Shown: positions 25,404 through 38,855, numbered from the stretch's first letter. The stretch: DNA of 64,000 nt from Ichthyophthirius multifiliis (GCF_000220395.1 NW_004086455.1:1-64000); one strand, 5' to 3'. Notes: generated from the sequence alone by a model not told the origin. Made by a program: numbers and translations.

Positions 25404-27937
25404 TCAAAATAAAGACTTAATTAATTTCAATTAAGGTAAATTAAATAATAACTTATTATTATTATTATTATTATTATTAATATTATTATTATTATTATTA
25501 CTATTATTATTAATATTATTTTTATTTTAGAAAGTTTATATTGGGAAAAATTCAAATTGTGAACTTTAATCACCTTCTTACTCATCATTATTTATACTTA
25601 TTTTATCAAAATCATCTAAAAAGTTACATTCGTTATTGTTATTTTCGCCTAAAATTTCTTATGAAAAAAAACTCTATTTCTGTTTTTCTTGCATAAAGCT
25701 TTAATTTTTTTATTTAAAACTATTATTTTGCCAATTTTCTTTTCTCATTTTTCGGAGATTTGTCTAATTATTCGAAAATTGTATCTGAATTATCTACTAT
25801 AGAATCACTTTCCTATTCATAAATATTGCTTTTTTCTAAATTATCAAAATATTTATATTTTATTTTTTCTTCTTCTTCTTAAATATAAGAATAATTATTT
25901 TATTCTTATTTTTCCTTTTCTTCTTCTTAAGAATCATAAATTATATTATTATTTTCTTTTATAAAAAATAAAAACTTTGTAATAAAAAAATATAATTTAT
26001 TAAAAAATACATTAATTTAAGGCAGTTTTATGAACAATTTCAAGAGTTAGTTTAGAAGAATAAAAGAAGAAATTTTATTCTTCTTTATTTAATCTAAATG
26101 GAATTCCTCTTAATTTGTTCATTATTTCTAATTCTTAATCTTAATCAAGAAGAGAATTATTTAATTAATAAAAAATCGGAAAAGATTCAAAATTTTCAAT
26201 TTCTTTTTTAAACCTTAATTTAAGCAAATAAAAAAGAGATTTAATTTTTTCTTAATCTTCAATTTTAAAATCATTTTAAATTAATTTTTTATAAATTCAT
26301 AAGCAGAAAATTCATTTTCACTCAAAAAATACATATTTTGGATTCTTTAAATCTTTTCTAACTCTAAATTTTATAAAATTTTTGCCATTTATTCTTTTGC
26401 AAATTTTCCAAAACCTTACTTCCAATTATCTAAAAGGATTTAAAGCGCTTATTTTTATGTTTTTTCTTTCATAATACTCTACAAATAATTAAAATCAGCA
26501 ATTAAAAAATCTTAATAAGCATTTAAATTATCTAAAAATGTATTTTAATGATAAAAGTAATATTTCTCAGTTTACCCAACTACGAGTTTATCTAATTGAA
26601 TATAAGGAAAGTCCATTTAAATATCTGAATGTCCAAGATAATGTACAGAAAATTCATTGATAGAAATATCAACTATATTTTCAACAAAAGAGCTTAACAA
26701 ATAATCTACCTATATGTAATTTTTATTAAAAAATTCATGAAAAAAATCATATGAATGTTCACATCTAGTTTAAAACTATTTATTTTTGAAAAAATTATTC
26801 ATTAAACACAAAGAAATACCTTCTAATTAATTTGGTTAGAAAGATTATTTATCAAATTAATTTTAAATATTTTATTTCATTTAAAATTTAAGATTTTCAT
26901 TTCTTCTTATTTATAATATTTTTCCAAAACAGCTAAAAAGTTCTTTATATATTTCATCTTTTAAAAAAACTTCTTCAATCCAAATTTTAATGCCGAATCT
27001 CCAGATACTCATTTTTGGACATTTAGGGTAAAAAGGCTTCTTTTATTCAAAATAATTATTTATTAATTGCATTATTTCAGATAATTATTCATCCAATTCA
27101 CTTACAAAAGCAATAAAACTACTCCATTTTAAATTATATTCGCATAAAAGGTCAAATCCATTTTGTTTTTTTTCTTTTTCATTTAATAATGTATGCTTTC
27201 TTAAATAAATATAGGTTACTTCACATTAAATTTTTATTATTTAGTTAATTGTTTATATAAAAGACATTAAAAGAGATTAAGTTTATTCATTTTAAAATAA
27301 AGAATACCTTATTTTTAGTAAGTTTTCATTTTAAATTTCATTTTCGAGTTCATCTAGTAATTATATCTTCTATTCCTATATAATTTTGCTTAATAGTTTT
27401 AAAGAATTTGATTAATTGTTCTATATATTTTTAGAATTATCATATAATACATCAATCAGTTTATTTTAAAACCAAGAATTTGAAAATTTTCCTACATTTT
27501 ATTTTCTTAATTTAAGTATTGGTAAAGGAGGATTCTTTATTAAAGCCCAAATTTCTTTTTGAAATAAAATTTTAGTATTTTATTAATCATTTAAAAGGCT
27601 AAATTAATAAATTATTTTACTTAATTTAATATTTATTTATTTAAATTATTAAAATTGTTATTTTAAGTTTATATTATTTGATATTTGATTGTCTTTTTTT
27701 TATTTTTATTGAATATATAATTCATTTTGGGCAAAATCACTAAAAAAATAGATATCAGTAGGAAAAAATATATCAAATATTTGAATTGATGTAAACAAAG
27801 GATTATTGTCTATATATAACATTAGCCATCTACACGTTTAGCGCATTTTTGGTAACTCCTTTGGATCTAAAAATTGTATTATTTTATTTATTATTTGTGG
27901 TGGAAGTTTTTAAAAAATTATGTTTGGAATTGTACAT
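25404..27937 (-). CDS. F-box protein with large unknown region and poly-Asn tail
   Basis: N-terminus: MYNSKHNFLKLPPQ followed by an F-box (about 10-50), LPPQIINKIIQFLDPKELPK and MRQTCRWLMLYIDNNPLF. F-boxes bind Skp1 and make the protein a substrate adaptor of an SCF ubiquitin ligase. About 600 further residues read openly (KPFYPKCPKMSIWRFGIKI, SVHYLGHSDIQMDFPYIQL, MKEKTQKQALQILLDNWKQ) with no domain I can name; a vague likeness to recyclin-type F-box proteins is only a thought. An intron near 26010 is followed by an acidic Q/E/N-rich tail (SINNDEQEGDQSSQFE) and a poly-Asn run. The frame shifts by one base near 26290 (A-run) and near 25770 (GAGAAAAG), probably run-length errors. The start is the first in-frame ATG before the F-box; upstream starts are possible. 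Confidence 0.75.
25453..25521 (-). repeat. (TTA/ATT)n microsatellite coding poly-Asn
   Basis: Read on the minus strand in the F-box gene frame, this tract gives N-rich NNINNNSNNNNNINNNNNNN just before the C-terminus. Confidence 0.8.
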
Positions 27938-28186
27938 TATTTATTCATTTTATTTTTCTCTATATTTCTTTTTATTTTATTTTTTATTGCTTTTTTCTTA
28001 TAAGTTAATTTTATATATAATTTTTTATAAAAATATATAAATGTTTATTTTTTCATTCTTCTTTTTTTTATATTAATTTTTTAATTTTTAATTTTTCTTT
28101 TCAAATTAACGAGAATTCTTATATAAATAGGTAATTTTTTATTCTTTATTTTAATTTTTCTTTATAAATAATTTGCTTATAACAAA

Positions 28187-28345
28187 ATGCATACTGAAGA
28201 AATTTATGCATATGAAAATCAAAATCAACTTATTTAGTTTTACTTTCTTATTTTTGTTTAAAGAAATATATTAGATTATTTCGATAATAAAAAAAGGTAA
28301 AAAAATAAAAAATCCCATTTATAAAAAAATACTTATAAAAACTGA
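28187..28345 (+). CDS. Small open frame, 52 aa, uncertain
   Basis: MHTEEIYAYENQNQLIQFYF then LIFVQRNILDYFDNKK; the first 40 residues have protein-like composition and a short hydrophobic patch. It begins opposite the F-box gene start, about 250 bases away. No family; an intron after KKR is possible. It could be the first exon of a gene I cannot follow or a chance frame. Confidence 0.3.
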
Positions 28346-29105
28346 TGTTTTTTATCTATTTTAAAAATAATTTTAATTTTATGTAGACTCTTATATTTTA
28401 TTGTACTAACTTTAATAGAAATTGCTTTGATAAAATTATTATAAAAAAAATATTATGTATAATGTTAAAAATACACATAGTTTGATTTAAAACTATTATT
28501 ATATTTAAATAATATTTTTTAATAATAAAATTATTTTATAGTTATACTAATTTCATATCTTTTAAATTAAAAAGAACTAATTTATTTTTATATAATAATT
28601 TTTATATAATGATATTAAAATTATTAAAAAAAAATATTAAAATAAAAAAAAGAAACTTTAAAAATTTAAATTATTAAATAATTATATATATATATATATA
28701 TATAAATATTTTAAATTATATTTTTAAATTTAAAAGATATGATTAATAATATTTATTGATAATGTTTTAATTTTAAATTATTTTGATTTTAAATACAAAT
28801 ATTTATTCATTATTTTATAAATAATTATTTGAATAACTATGAATTATTTAATTTAATAAAATAAAAATTTTAATATTTTTTTATGGACAAGATTAAATAT
28901 TAAATAATGTCAATTAGAAAAAAAGGATATATAATTAATTTCGCTTTATTTATTGTATTAATTTTTTAATATTAAAAAAATTAAATATTATATTTTTTTA
29001 AATAAATAAACATATAGATTAAAAATCATTAACTTTATATAAAATAATAAAAGCAAAAACACATTTATATAATAGTAATTAAATAACTTTTATTAAAAAA
29101 ATAAT
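28346..29105. other. Intergenic, no gene seen
   Basis: A+T rich, includes a short (AT)n tract near 28.69 kb; nothing coding found. Confidence 0.55.
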
Positions 29106-32030
29106 TCAATTAAATAAAGGTCTTGTCTTTGATCTATATCTATAGTTCTGCTAAATATTTTAACTTTAATTTTAAATATAATTATTAAAGTTTATATTTT
29201 CAATATCATTGTTTATATTTTTTTATTATTAATCAAAAATGCTTTTCTTTTATTTAACATTCACTTAGATTTCATTTTTTGAAGTATCAGTATAAATATT
29301 AAACTTATTAAAAGTTAAATCATTATAATTTACTTATTTCTAGTTTGCAATGCCTTTTCCATTATAAAAAATACATTTTTTTTGTCCTTTCGATTAAAGC
29401 ATTTTCTATAATTTATCATTTATTTTTGTATATTATTATCCTTTATTTTTTTAAAAGTTTATATTTTTAGATGGCATTTTAAGATCCCATTTTCTGTTTT
29501 CAAAAGGATAATTAAGCTTCATTTTATCAAATTCATGTTTGAATTATTTATTTAATTATTCATCATATTCTATTTAAAAATCTCTCATAAAAATAATTGG
29601 TTTATTAATAACTTCGGCTTCTTAGCATGATTCGTCTATCTAAAATTAATTATTTTCTTTATTTTTTATCAAATCTAAGGCATCGCTTTCATATTATGAT
29701 ATATTTCTCTTTTTATTTGTAAGTTAGCTATTAATTATATTCTTATTTTCATTTGTTTAATCAATTTTTTCTTTTTTAATAACTTAAGGTATTGGCATAA
29801 GAAGTTATTTATCAAGTTTTTCAAATAATATTTTATTATGTGTGGTATTAGTATTTGAATTAATATTACAATTACTTGGAGAAATAAAAAATGTAGATTT
29901 ATTAACTTTGCTTTCTATAAATTTCAAATATTTAATTACATATTAAGTTAAATCTATTTATAAAGGAGAAGAATAATTAGTAATAGATTAGTTTATTTAA
30001 GATTGTAATTCGATTTCTACAGTGGTAAATAATAATTCATTTTGGATAATATTAAATTTTTTATCATGAAGTTATTAATTAATGTTTTAAAGTAATTTTT
30101 TGGAAGTTATTATAAAAAAATTAAGTTATCTTTGTCCTCTCCTTAATATAATTGTTTTTTATATTCAATTTAATATAATATTTTATATAAATCTTCAATA
30201 AATTTTGAAAACTTTTTTTTTGTTTCAAATAAAAAATTATTAGAAAAATATAAAATTACCATAGTATTCTTTGATAACTCAAACATAAATTGCTTTTCTT
30301 CCTTTTAAAATATTTTCATATAATCCTCATGTGCAAAAATATCTTTAGCAGCAAAAGAAGAAGATGCAGTTTAATCAGAATATAAGAAATAAGGAATTAT
30401 ATTATTAAGTAAAGAAATCATAAATTTAAGGAAAATATATTTTAATGTAAAAATTAATTTTATCCAATTATTCTTTTTTTAATTATTTTTTTCTTTTTTT
30501 CCAATTTTATAATTTTCAAATAACTAATTTAAGTTCATAATTAAAAATTAATTTAAATTCTCTGGAAATCCAATATTCTATTTTATTTAAAAAAAAAAAA
30601 TTAAAATAAAAGAATTAAAATAAATATACTTCATTAAATATATATTAATCATCATCTAAATTAATGATAACTTTATCTTTTAAATAATTTTTGTGAATTG
30701 CTTCATAATTTTACTTAGAAATCCCAATAATAAATGGAGTCGTTGCAGATAGAGTTTCTGTACATTAAAGAGGAAGCGAAGGAATATAAATACAAACCCA
30801 TTTTAAAGGATAAATAAGTGTAAAAATAGCTTCACAAATGTTAATAATTTCATTAGGATTTGAAGAAACAATAATTATTTATTTTTCAAGAAGGATAGCT
30901 TGAAGAAGTACTTAAATATTTTTTAAAGAAATATTTTCAAAAAATGATTTAAAATTGAAATTATTTAATTAAAAAAAATTATCTTTTTTATCTTCTTCAC
31001 GAAAAGGACGTAACCTACAAACTTCTTCTTTTGCCAAAGTAAATATTATTTCAGTATTTTAATATATTTTTTCTAACGTATGCATCCTAAAAAGCATAGA
31101 AATGCTAAAATGAATTATATATTCTTCTTTTAATTTAAATAAATTTCCTTTTTTATCGATTCTTATTCTTTCTTAGCATTTTTAATAAATTTCATTATCC
31201 CATTTATATTCAGCCTTTGCAAAATTCTAGTCTTCATTTATTAATCTGTTAAATTCTTCATAAAAGTGTTCATGGATCATTATCCTTTAAGGAATAGCTT
31301 ACATTTTACTTTATATACCATATTTATATAAGAAAGCTAAGAATTATTTTTAAAATTCTAATACAGGAGTACTTGAAACTAAACATAATATTTTTGGTAT
31401 ATATATTTTTAATTAATTTGGAAAAAAAAGTTAATTTGTATCAAATTTAAATGCTTATTTTGTATTCTTTTATTCAAATTCTTTATTATTTATATTTATT
31501 GTTGTTTCTTCCTATTTTTTCATTAATATATATACGGAAAATTTATTTACATGTATAAGTAAACATGAACAATATTTTTTATCGGAATATTAATTTGTTA
31601 AAACAAAATGATGTAAATTATTCTTACTCATTATACTATTTTTTTAATTTGATGCTTGATGATTTTGGTTTTAATTTATATTCTACTTATATAAATCTTT
31701 TTAACCATTTATTTTTTAAAAGTTTTCATTATATATTGTAACTCCATCTGGGAAACACCACTATTTAAAAAAATAAAATTATATTATTTTTGTTTTTTTT
31801 CAATTACATGTTTTAGAATTTCTAAATATTATGGCACTTTACCTAAAATATAAGGATACATGTCTATAAAGGAAGGAACAAGATTATTATTTATTATGTT
31901 ATTATAATTGAGGGCTTGTTAATTTAAAATAAATTGATTTCTGTTTTTTTATAGTTTATTATAATTTACTTTCTTAGTTATTTTCTAAACCCATTAGAAT
32001 AAATTATTCTATTAATAAATTATTATCCAT
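29106..32030 (-). CDS. DENN-domain protein (Rab GEF type)
   Basis: DENN proteins usually activate Rab GTPases in membrane traffic. The N-terminus MDNNLLIEQFILMGLENNQ resembles a UBA helix. The upstream DENN part has WCFPDGVTIYN and a secretory-typical HFVLTNQYSDKKYCSC. The central DENN part has LLQAILLEKQIIIVSSNPNE, IFTLIYPLKWVCIYIPSLP and TPFIIGISKQNYEAI, with VIINLDDD after it. A downstream DENN-like region follows after introns near 30.6 kb. The last 300 residues are low-complexity Q/N/K with blocks such as PIPQVIKKEKIDQTNEN and end at TTT-AAT-TGA. Some frame joins (near 31.96 kb in an A7 run and around 30.05 kb) are not exactly resolved. The specific Rab cannot be told. Confidence 0.88.
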
Positions 32031-32230
32031 ATGATATTTAGTTTTTTTATTAAATAGTATGTTTCTTTATTATATTTATTAAAAAATATTTAAAATATTA
32101 AAAGAATAATAATTTTTTAATAAATAATGAATTTCAAATGTATAAAAATTAAAAAGTATAATTTATTTTTAAAAAATAAAAATAATAAATATATAATAAT
32201 TAATAAAAAAAAGGAAACAAATTAATTATT

Positions 32231-33604
32231 ATGGAATAAAAAACAAAAGAAATTTCGATTAAATTGGTATTAAATTATTTATTAAATACACTTATTTAAT
32301 TTTAGTATATAGAATAAATAAAAATTGATTAACTTTGCTAATTTAAAGATAATGTAAATAAAGATTACATGTTAAATAATAGTAATATTAAAATAATGTT
32401 TAAATGTTAAATTTTATTTAAAATAAAACAAATAAATTATAAATCTTAATAATTATTATTAATTTTATAGAATAAAAAGAAGGCACATTATAAATATAAT
32501 TAAACAATAAACACCGTTCAAATAGTTATTAAAATATAACAAATTAATACAAATAAAACAAATAAAATATTGACTTTTTATAATATTGTATATAAGAAAA
32601 TAATGAGAGTTTACATTATTTTTATTATGAAAAAGATAATAAATTAAAAGATCTAAATTAAAATTAATTATATGAAAATATGATTAATGAAAATGAAAAA
32701 AAGAAGTATTTTTATTAAATCTTTTAATATGTTTTGTTAAAATATATATTTTATAAAAAAAAGACAATAAAAAAGGATAAAGTAATTTAAAAAGTATACA
32801 AAATTAGAAAGCAGAATTAGTACTTAAAGTATGAAGCCTATCCATAATAATATTAATGAAAATTTAATAAAATATTAATTAAAAACCTTTTAAAAATATT
32901 TATAAAATAAAAAAAAATAAAAAAAACTTTAACTTAATTGACAATAATAAAGAAAGAGAAAAGTAATTTTTATTATAAAATAAAGAAAAATTATCAAGAT
33001 TTTATTATTTTTTGAATTAATATTTTAAAAAAATAAAATACGAATTATATTCATAAAAAAAAAAATTTCATTAATGAAAACTATAATTAAAAACAAATAA
33101 TTATTGAATTCGAAAAAAATTAAATTATAATATAATAAGAAATATAACATTTTCAAAAAGTAAAATAGGCAAAAAATATGATTAATTGAAAAATTAAATA
33201 GATATTGAAAATTTAGTTTAAGAATAAAAATAATAATAATAAAAAATTTTGAATAAAAAGAAACAATTAAAATAAATAAACTAAATAATTAATAAAAAAC
33301 ATGAATATTTAATACAAGAACAAACAATAATTAAATATGGAAGTTTAAAATTAAAAAAAAAGAATAAGAATTTTACTAAAAGGAATAAAATTTATTAATA
33401 AATAAAGATAAATTTGAATTATAAAAATAAATTTTATTAGAAAAAGAAATTAAAATTAATAAAAAAGAATAAAAAATAAATACAAAAATTTAATTGTTAG
33501 ATAATATAATAACGAAAATATATTAATTTGAAAAAATATAAAAAACTAATTAAATTAAAAAATTTAAGAAATTAATTTATAATAATAATAACAATAATAA
33601 TAAC

Positions 33605-33646
<42 letters not shown>

Positions 33647-34303
33647 TAATAATAATAATAATAATATAAAATAATAAAAATAATAATAATATAATTTATA
33701 ATTTTTAAAAAATTAATTTATAAATAAATTAGAGTGGCTTTTAAATAATTAACACATTAGGAAAGTAAAATAAATGTCTAATAAATCTCTGTATTTGTCA
33801 ATCAATTATATTGATTATTAAGATTATTAATATAATTTTTATTAATTTAAAATATTCTTTAATTAATAGTTCTAATATATTAACTATTTAAATTAAAATT
33901 GTTTAAATGATATGTGTTTTCAAAATAATATTTTATTAATTAACAATTGTATTTAACTTAAATAAAGAAATAATATTAGTTAAATTTATTAATATGAAAA
34001 TAATAACAATATATCTTTAACTCCATTAAATCTATAAACATATTAATATAAAAATAATGAAAATTAAGGATCTATATATAATAATTAATAAAATAATAAA
34101 AATGATTTTTGTTAAGTAATAAATATTAATAAAAAAGAAAATAACAATTTTATTTTTTTAGATAATTATTTAGAAATTTAGAAGATGATAATTTATTAAT
34201 AAGTAATTTATAATACTTACCAGAAAATAATTTAAATTTCGATTAATAAAATATATAAATAAACAAAAGTAATTAAGTTATAAGATTAAAAAATATAGAT
34301 TGA
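32231..34303 (+). CDS. Q/N/K-rich orphan, frame only partly resolved
   Basis: Starts MEQKTKEISIKLVLNYLLN. Coding-like stretches include NNESLHYFYYEKDNKLKDL and ENEKKKYFYQIFQYVLLKY, then REKQFLLQNKEKLSRFYYF, a long Asn run, MSNKSLYLSINYIDYQDYQ, NISLTPLNLQTYQYKNNEN and a C-terminus NLLISNLQYLPENNLNFDQQ ending at TGA. An intron of about 69 nt near 34.1 kb (GTTAAG..AAATTTAG) joins the last exon. Between 32.85 and 33.55 kb the frame changes repeatedly inside A-runs. Composition is that of ciliate low-complexity proteins; no domain recognised. It may be one gene with run-length errors, or decaying. Confidence 0.45.
33574..33675 (+). repeat. (AAT/AAC)n microsatellite, poly-Asn
   Basis: About 30 AAT/AAC units; in the frame of the surrounding orphan gene it codes asparagine. 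Confidence 0.8.
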
Positions 34304-34552
34304 TTTATAAATATTTATTATTAATTTATATATTTATGTAATGTATTTATATATATATTGATTTTTTTAATATTTATTTAAATAATAGGTTATTTTTAAT
34401 AAATTTAATTATAAAAAATTTTATATTATATATATTTTATATAAAATAAATTTACATAAAGATATTTTATAATAAATAAAGTTAATGTTAAATTTTTTTA
34501 AAAATACAAATAATTTAAGAGTATAAAAATTTTTAAGATGTGAATATTAATT

Positions 34553-35764
34553 ATGTTTTAAATAAACAAGAAACTTTTCTTAATTATTTTCAAGGGTCTA
34601 AGAGAATTCTCCATATTCATTAAATTCATATAGTAAAATAAAAAAATAAAAAAATAAAAAAATTAAAAAAAAGACGATTATGATATATCAAATGTAATTC
34701 AATCCATAAAGCCTATAAATTGTAAAATACCTCATGACTTTTTAGATAAGCTTAGTGAATTATCAATAGGAAATTTATATGGGTAATTAGATGCATATTC
34801 TCGAGATTTATTATTATATTTAGCTGATGATTGTAATTTAGGACTGGGAATATCAATAGCATTAATATCATTTGGAATAAAGTTATGCTTTGCGCTTCCG
34901 ATATTATAATCATAAGCCATATAAAAAAAAATATAATTATTAGAGCCAGAAACAAAACTATTTAATGAGCAAGTAAAAAGACATTAAATGTCAGGAAATT
35001 TATAATCTATTAGAGAATGCTAGAGCTAATATTTTGAGCTTTTATCAAGATATGGAATAAAATACTCTGTGTTTTTTTTAATTTTCTCCAAATTCCTTTC
35101 CTTATGACTTGGTTTTTTCTTTAAGATACGTAACATCTTTACCTGAGAAATATCCAGCGCTTTTAAATGAAGGAATCCTTTGGTTCAAAGATTTGTCTGT
35201 TTATGATCCTTATTTTGCTTTGCCAATTATATCTGCTTCTATGTCTTATCTGAATATTAATTATAGTTCTAATATTTCACGATAAAATATTCCTATGTTT
35301 AGGCAGATTTAACCTTACATTAAATACTTGCCTTTTTTTGGTATTCCTATATTAGGCTTTTTCCCTGCAGGTCTCAATTTATATTGGGCTATTTCAGCAG
35401 CATGTTAATTATTTTTAACTATTCCTTTTAGAAATGCATAGTTTAGAAGATTTGCTGGAATTCCTGAATACTTTCCTGGTACTATTTTAGAAAAAAATTT
35501 GCTAAAAATTAATAGAAAGTCATAAAAACAATTATTATTAATAATTCTATTAAAAAAGCAGAAACATAATAATAATAATAAAAAATTGATCTTTCAATTA
35601 TTAATAAAAATATTAACAATGAAGCATTAAATTATTAAGAGGAAAAATTAAATAATAATAAAAAAATTGGCGATAAAATAAACTATTAAGATAACAGATA
35701 ATAAGATTATATAAGTAAGGATCAAGTAAAAGTATATTCACAAAAACTTAAATAAAAAAAATGA
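34553..35764 (+). CDS. OXA1: OXA1/YidC family mitochondrial membrane insertase
   Basis: Inserts proteins from the matrix into the mitochondrial inner membrane. The N-terminus MFQINKKLFLIIFKGLREFS is basic and hydrophobic, fitting an import presequence. The family core is plain: NLGLGISIALISFGIKLCFA (span 1), LPILQSQAIQKKIQLLEPE, RYGIKYSVFF, LQIPFLMTWFFSLRYVTSL, ILWFKDLSVYDPYFALPIIS, YIKYLPFFGIPILGFFPAGL and NLYWAISAACQLFLTIPF. The membrane spans alternate as in YidC/Oxa1. A charged, Q/N-rich C-terminal tail could contact ribosomes, as in Oxa1. The frame breaks by one base at a T8 run (35072-35079) and again in a short A-run near 35523; with one extra base each the whole protein is continuous, so these look like run-length errors. 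No intron needed. Confidence 0.92.
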
Positions 35765-36139
35765 AATAAAATTAATAAATATAAAAAAAAATTAAATTTT
35801 TTAATTTTAAATAAATTTATTAAATAAAAAAGAATAAAAAATATTTTAAATTTAAATAAAATATAAATTTATAAATATAAAATTATAAATATAAATATTA
35901 ATATAATATTAATATTAATATTAATATATATAATTTTTTTTATCAATTATTACAAATTAATAAAATTTGAGTATTTTTTATTATATAATGAAAAAAATAA
36001 ATGCAAATATTTTATTGAATATAGTTTTTTCAAGACTTATAGTAAAAAATATAAAAAAAAAATTAAAAATATACTATTTATTGAAAAAAATTACTTATAA
36101 AATTTAAAAATATTATGTAGATGTTATAACTTTCAATAT
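35765..36139. other. Convergent intergenic gap
   Basis: Between two 3' ends. The minus-strand frame of the RING gene has no TGA here until 35738, so its true stop is unresolved and its 3' end may run into this stretch. Confidence 0.5.
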
Positions 36140-38365
36140 CCCATTTTATTTACTTTCAGGATCTATTTTAAGTATTTCATTAATATTCTAAAAAAAAAAA
36201 ATATAAAATATTAAATAAATGAATAAATAAATAAATAAATAAATAAATAATAAATAAATAAATAAATGAATAAATATTTTTTTTTATTTTATTTAATTAT
36301 AACTTATCTACAAAGGTAACATTTTTAAGTTTTTTACATTAAATCTATAGCACATTAATAACATAAACCTTATTTAAATTTTTAGAAAAATCAATATTAT
36401 ATTTAAATACCTCCATGACCACATTATTGAAATATAGAATTCGGTACAGAATCGAAACATATTAAACAACTGTTTACTGATTTCTATTAACTAGTATTTA
36501 AAATTTATTATTCATAATTACTTTTTTATCTTTTTTTATTATTATTTTCTTTATTTTTAAATTATATTGTTTAAATATTATTATTATCTTTAACTTTATT
36601 AATTTAATCTTAATCCTGCTATTTTAATTTTTATTTTTTTACACTTCCTTAAATTTAAGAATTATTTATTAAAATTTTTTTTAATTTATATCAGCTTATA
36701 TAAATTTTTTGTCATTTGAAAAATCATTTTAATTAGTTGTTATTACAGTTGGTATTTAAGTTCTATTTAAAACTTTTATTTTAATAATATAATATTTATT
36801 TTTGAAATTAAAATTAAAATTAACATTATTATTCCTAAGTTTTTATTTCTTTTTGTTGACTAATTTACTTTTTTCTTATTTGTTTTATTTGATTTTACTC
36901 ATTTTATTATTGAACTTCTTTTTAAGATTTAAACAATTTGAAATAAGTTGAGGAAACCTTAGATACAAATTAAGGAAAATTATAGTCATTTTGTATTTAT
37001 TTTTCCCTTAATACCATATTTTCTTTGTTTTTTTTTTTTTACAAATATATAAATTTATTATTAATCAAAGTTATTTTAATTTACAATTTTTTTATTTATT
37101 TATTTAAATTGTTTGCTAATTATTTGAGTTTGAATTATTTTATTATTCTATATCCTATTCTTAAAAATAATCTTCCTGTTCTATTTCTTCATATATTATA
37201 AATTTAATATATTCACTAATAAAAATTAAGTAAAAGTGTTTATTTGTTTTTAATTTTTCTTACATAATTGTTTTCTTAAATATCAAAAAAATAAATATTT
37301 ATAGAAAGATAATAAAAGTAATAACAAAAATAACATTTTATAAATTTCTTCTTAATTAATTAACATTATTTTCTAGATTATATAGATTTGATAGTTCAAC
37401 GTTTCTCGTTTTATTATATTGACTTTTTAAATTTTCTAATGCTTATTATTAATCTAAAATATTACAAATTCTAACAACTACTAAAGAAGAATTTATAGTA
37501 ACTGAAAATATTAATATCAGAAACCAAACAATACCTTTAACTTTTTAAATAAAAAAAATTATTTTCAATAAAAAACTATTAATTTATATTACTAGATGTA
37601 TATTCTTTATCTATTTCTTAACAAAGTTAACTTATTTTTGCAATTAATAATATCAACATCATAAAGCCGAATCCACAAATAATAAAAAAAAATATCCAAT
37701 AAAACCAGAAGGTTTCATCCCATGTCCATTCAACTAAACCTTATATTTTTAAGCTTATAAATATTAATTGAATTAAAAAATAGGTCTTAAAAATCTAACT
37801 ATTCTTTTTTTTTTGTTATAAATAATTTTATCTTTAAATAAAATTTTTAAAAAATAGTTTAATTTCTTTTCTAATTACAATTACAAAATAAATACTATTT
37901 TATAATTCCTATTAATTATGCTATTATTTGTTTTCCTTATATATGGTTTTTGCTATTCGAATCAAATAATATAAAAATAATAATATTGTTGGAAATATTA
38001 TTTAAGATATTATTTATAACGCATAAAGATAAATAAATATTTTATAAATTATGTCCAATAATAAATCTAAATACTCAGTATTGATTTTTTTATAATTTGA
38101 GATAATGGTATTCCTTTTTTATGTTTTTTAATGAAGTATATTTTTTTTTTTTTAATTTACTAATTTAAATTTGCCTAATTTTATAATCTTAAAAAACAAT
38201 CATATGAAACTAATTTTAATAGATGGATTATATCTAAAAGCCATAAATAATATAATAATGATTTTAAATCAAATTAATATCTACTAAAAATTACAATTAA
38301 AAGTAAAAATAAATTAAATGTAAAAGAACTTAAAATGAAGTTATAAATAATTAATTTTATTTATA
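36140..38365 (-). CDS. Multi-pass membrane RING-finger protein
   Basis: Probable membrane-anchored E3 ubiquitin ligase. Hydrophobic spans in order: FNLFLLLIVIFSRYQF, KSLLYYLWLLDIIHLLKLV, IFIYLYALQIISQIIFPTIL, FWFYWIFFFIICGFGFMML and IVWFLILIFSVTINSSLVV. They resemble the TMEM185-type region found in other protist RING proteins. The C-terminal C3HC4 RING reads CLICFDSVPNSIFQQCGHGG, then LCYQCAIDLM and KCYLCRDKL, split by a 42-nt intron (GTATTT..AATAAG) inside CGHGG|LC. After the RING a short tail, NEILKIDPESK, follows another intron that includes an AAAT microsatellite. Neither the start codon nor the stop was fixed exactly. Substrate unknown; the spans suggest ER or endosomal location (inference). 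Confidence 0.85.
36214..36273. repeat. (AAAT)n microsatellite in an intron
   Basis: About 14 AAAT/AATG units lying in the last intron of the RING gene. Confidence 0.75.
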
Positions 38366-38777
38366 TGTCATTTTCTTCTTTTTATTGATTTATTTGTCGA
38401 GAATCTTCTTAATATTAATTCATTTTTTTATATTAAAAAATAAAAATTTATTATTTTATCAAAAGGATTTATTTGTAAATGTATTTTTATCTTTTATTTT
38501 TTATTTTTTTTATATTATGAAAAAAATTAATATTAATTTATAATTAAAATAAATATTAATATATAATAAAAATAGACAATAAATAAATAAATACTACTAA
38601 AAATAAGTAAATAAAATAAATATTTCTTATATTTACTTTATAAAAAATAAATAATTATTATACTTTAACTTTATAAGAAAAAAGGTTTATGCGCTTGGAG
38701 AAAAAAAATTTAATGCTTATTGTAAATCAAGATAAGTAATAGATAAATTTTACGCCAAAGCAATATAAATAAAAGAA

Positions 38778-38855
<78 letters not shown>

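Noticed and set aside
34732-34955. Minus-strand frame beginning MAYDYNIGSAKHN, fairly complex in composition
   Set aside because: The plus strand here codes conserved OXA1 sequence, so this is its antisense shadow.
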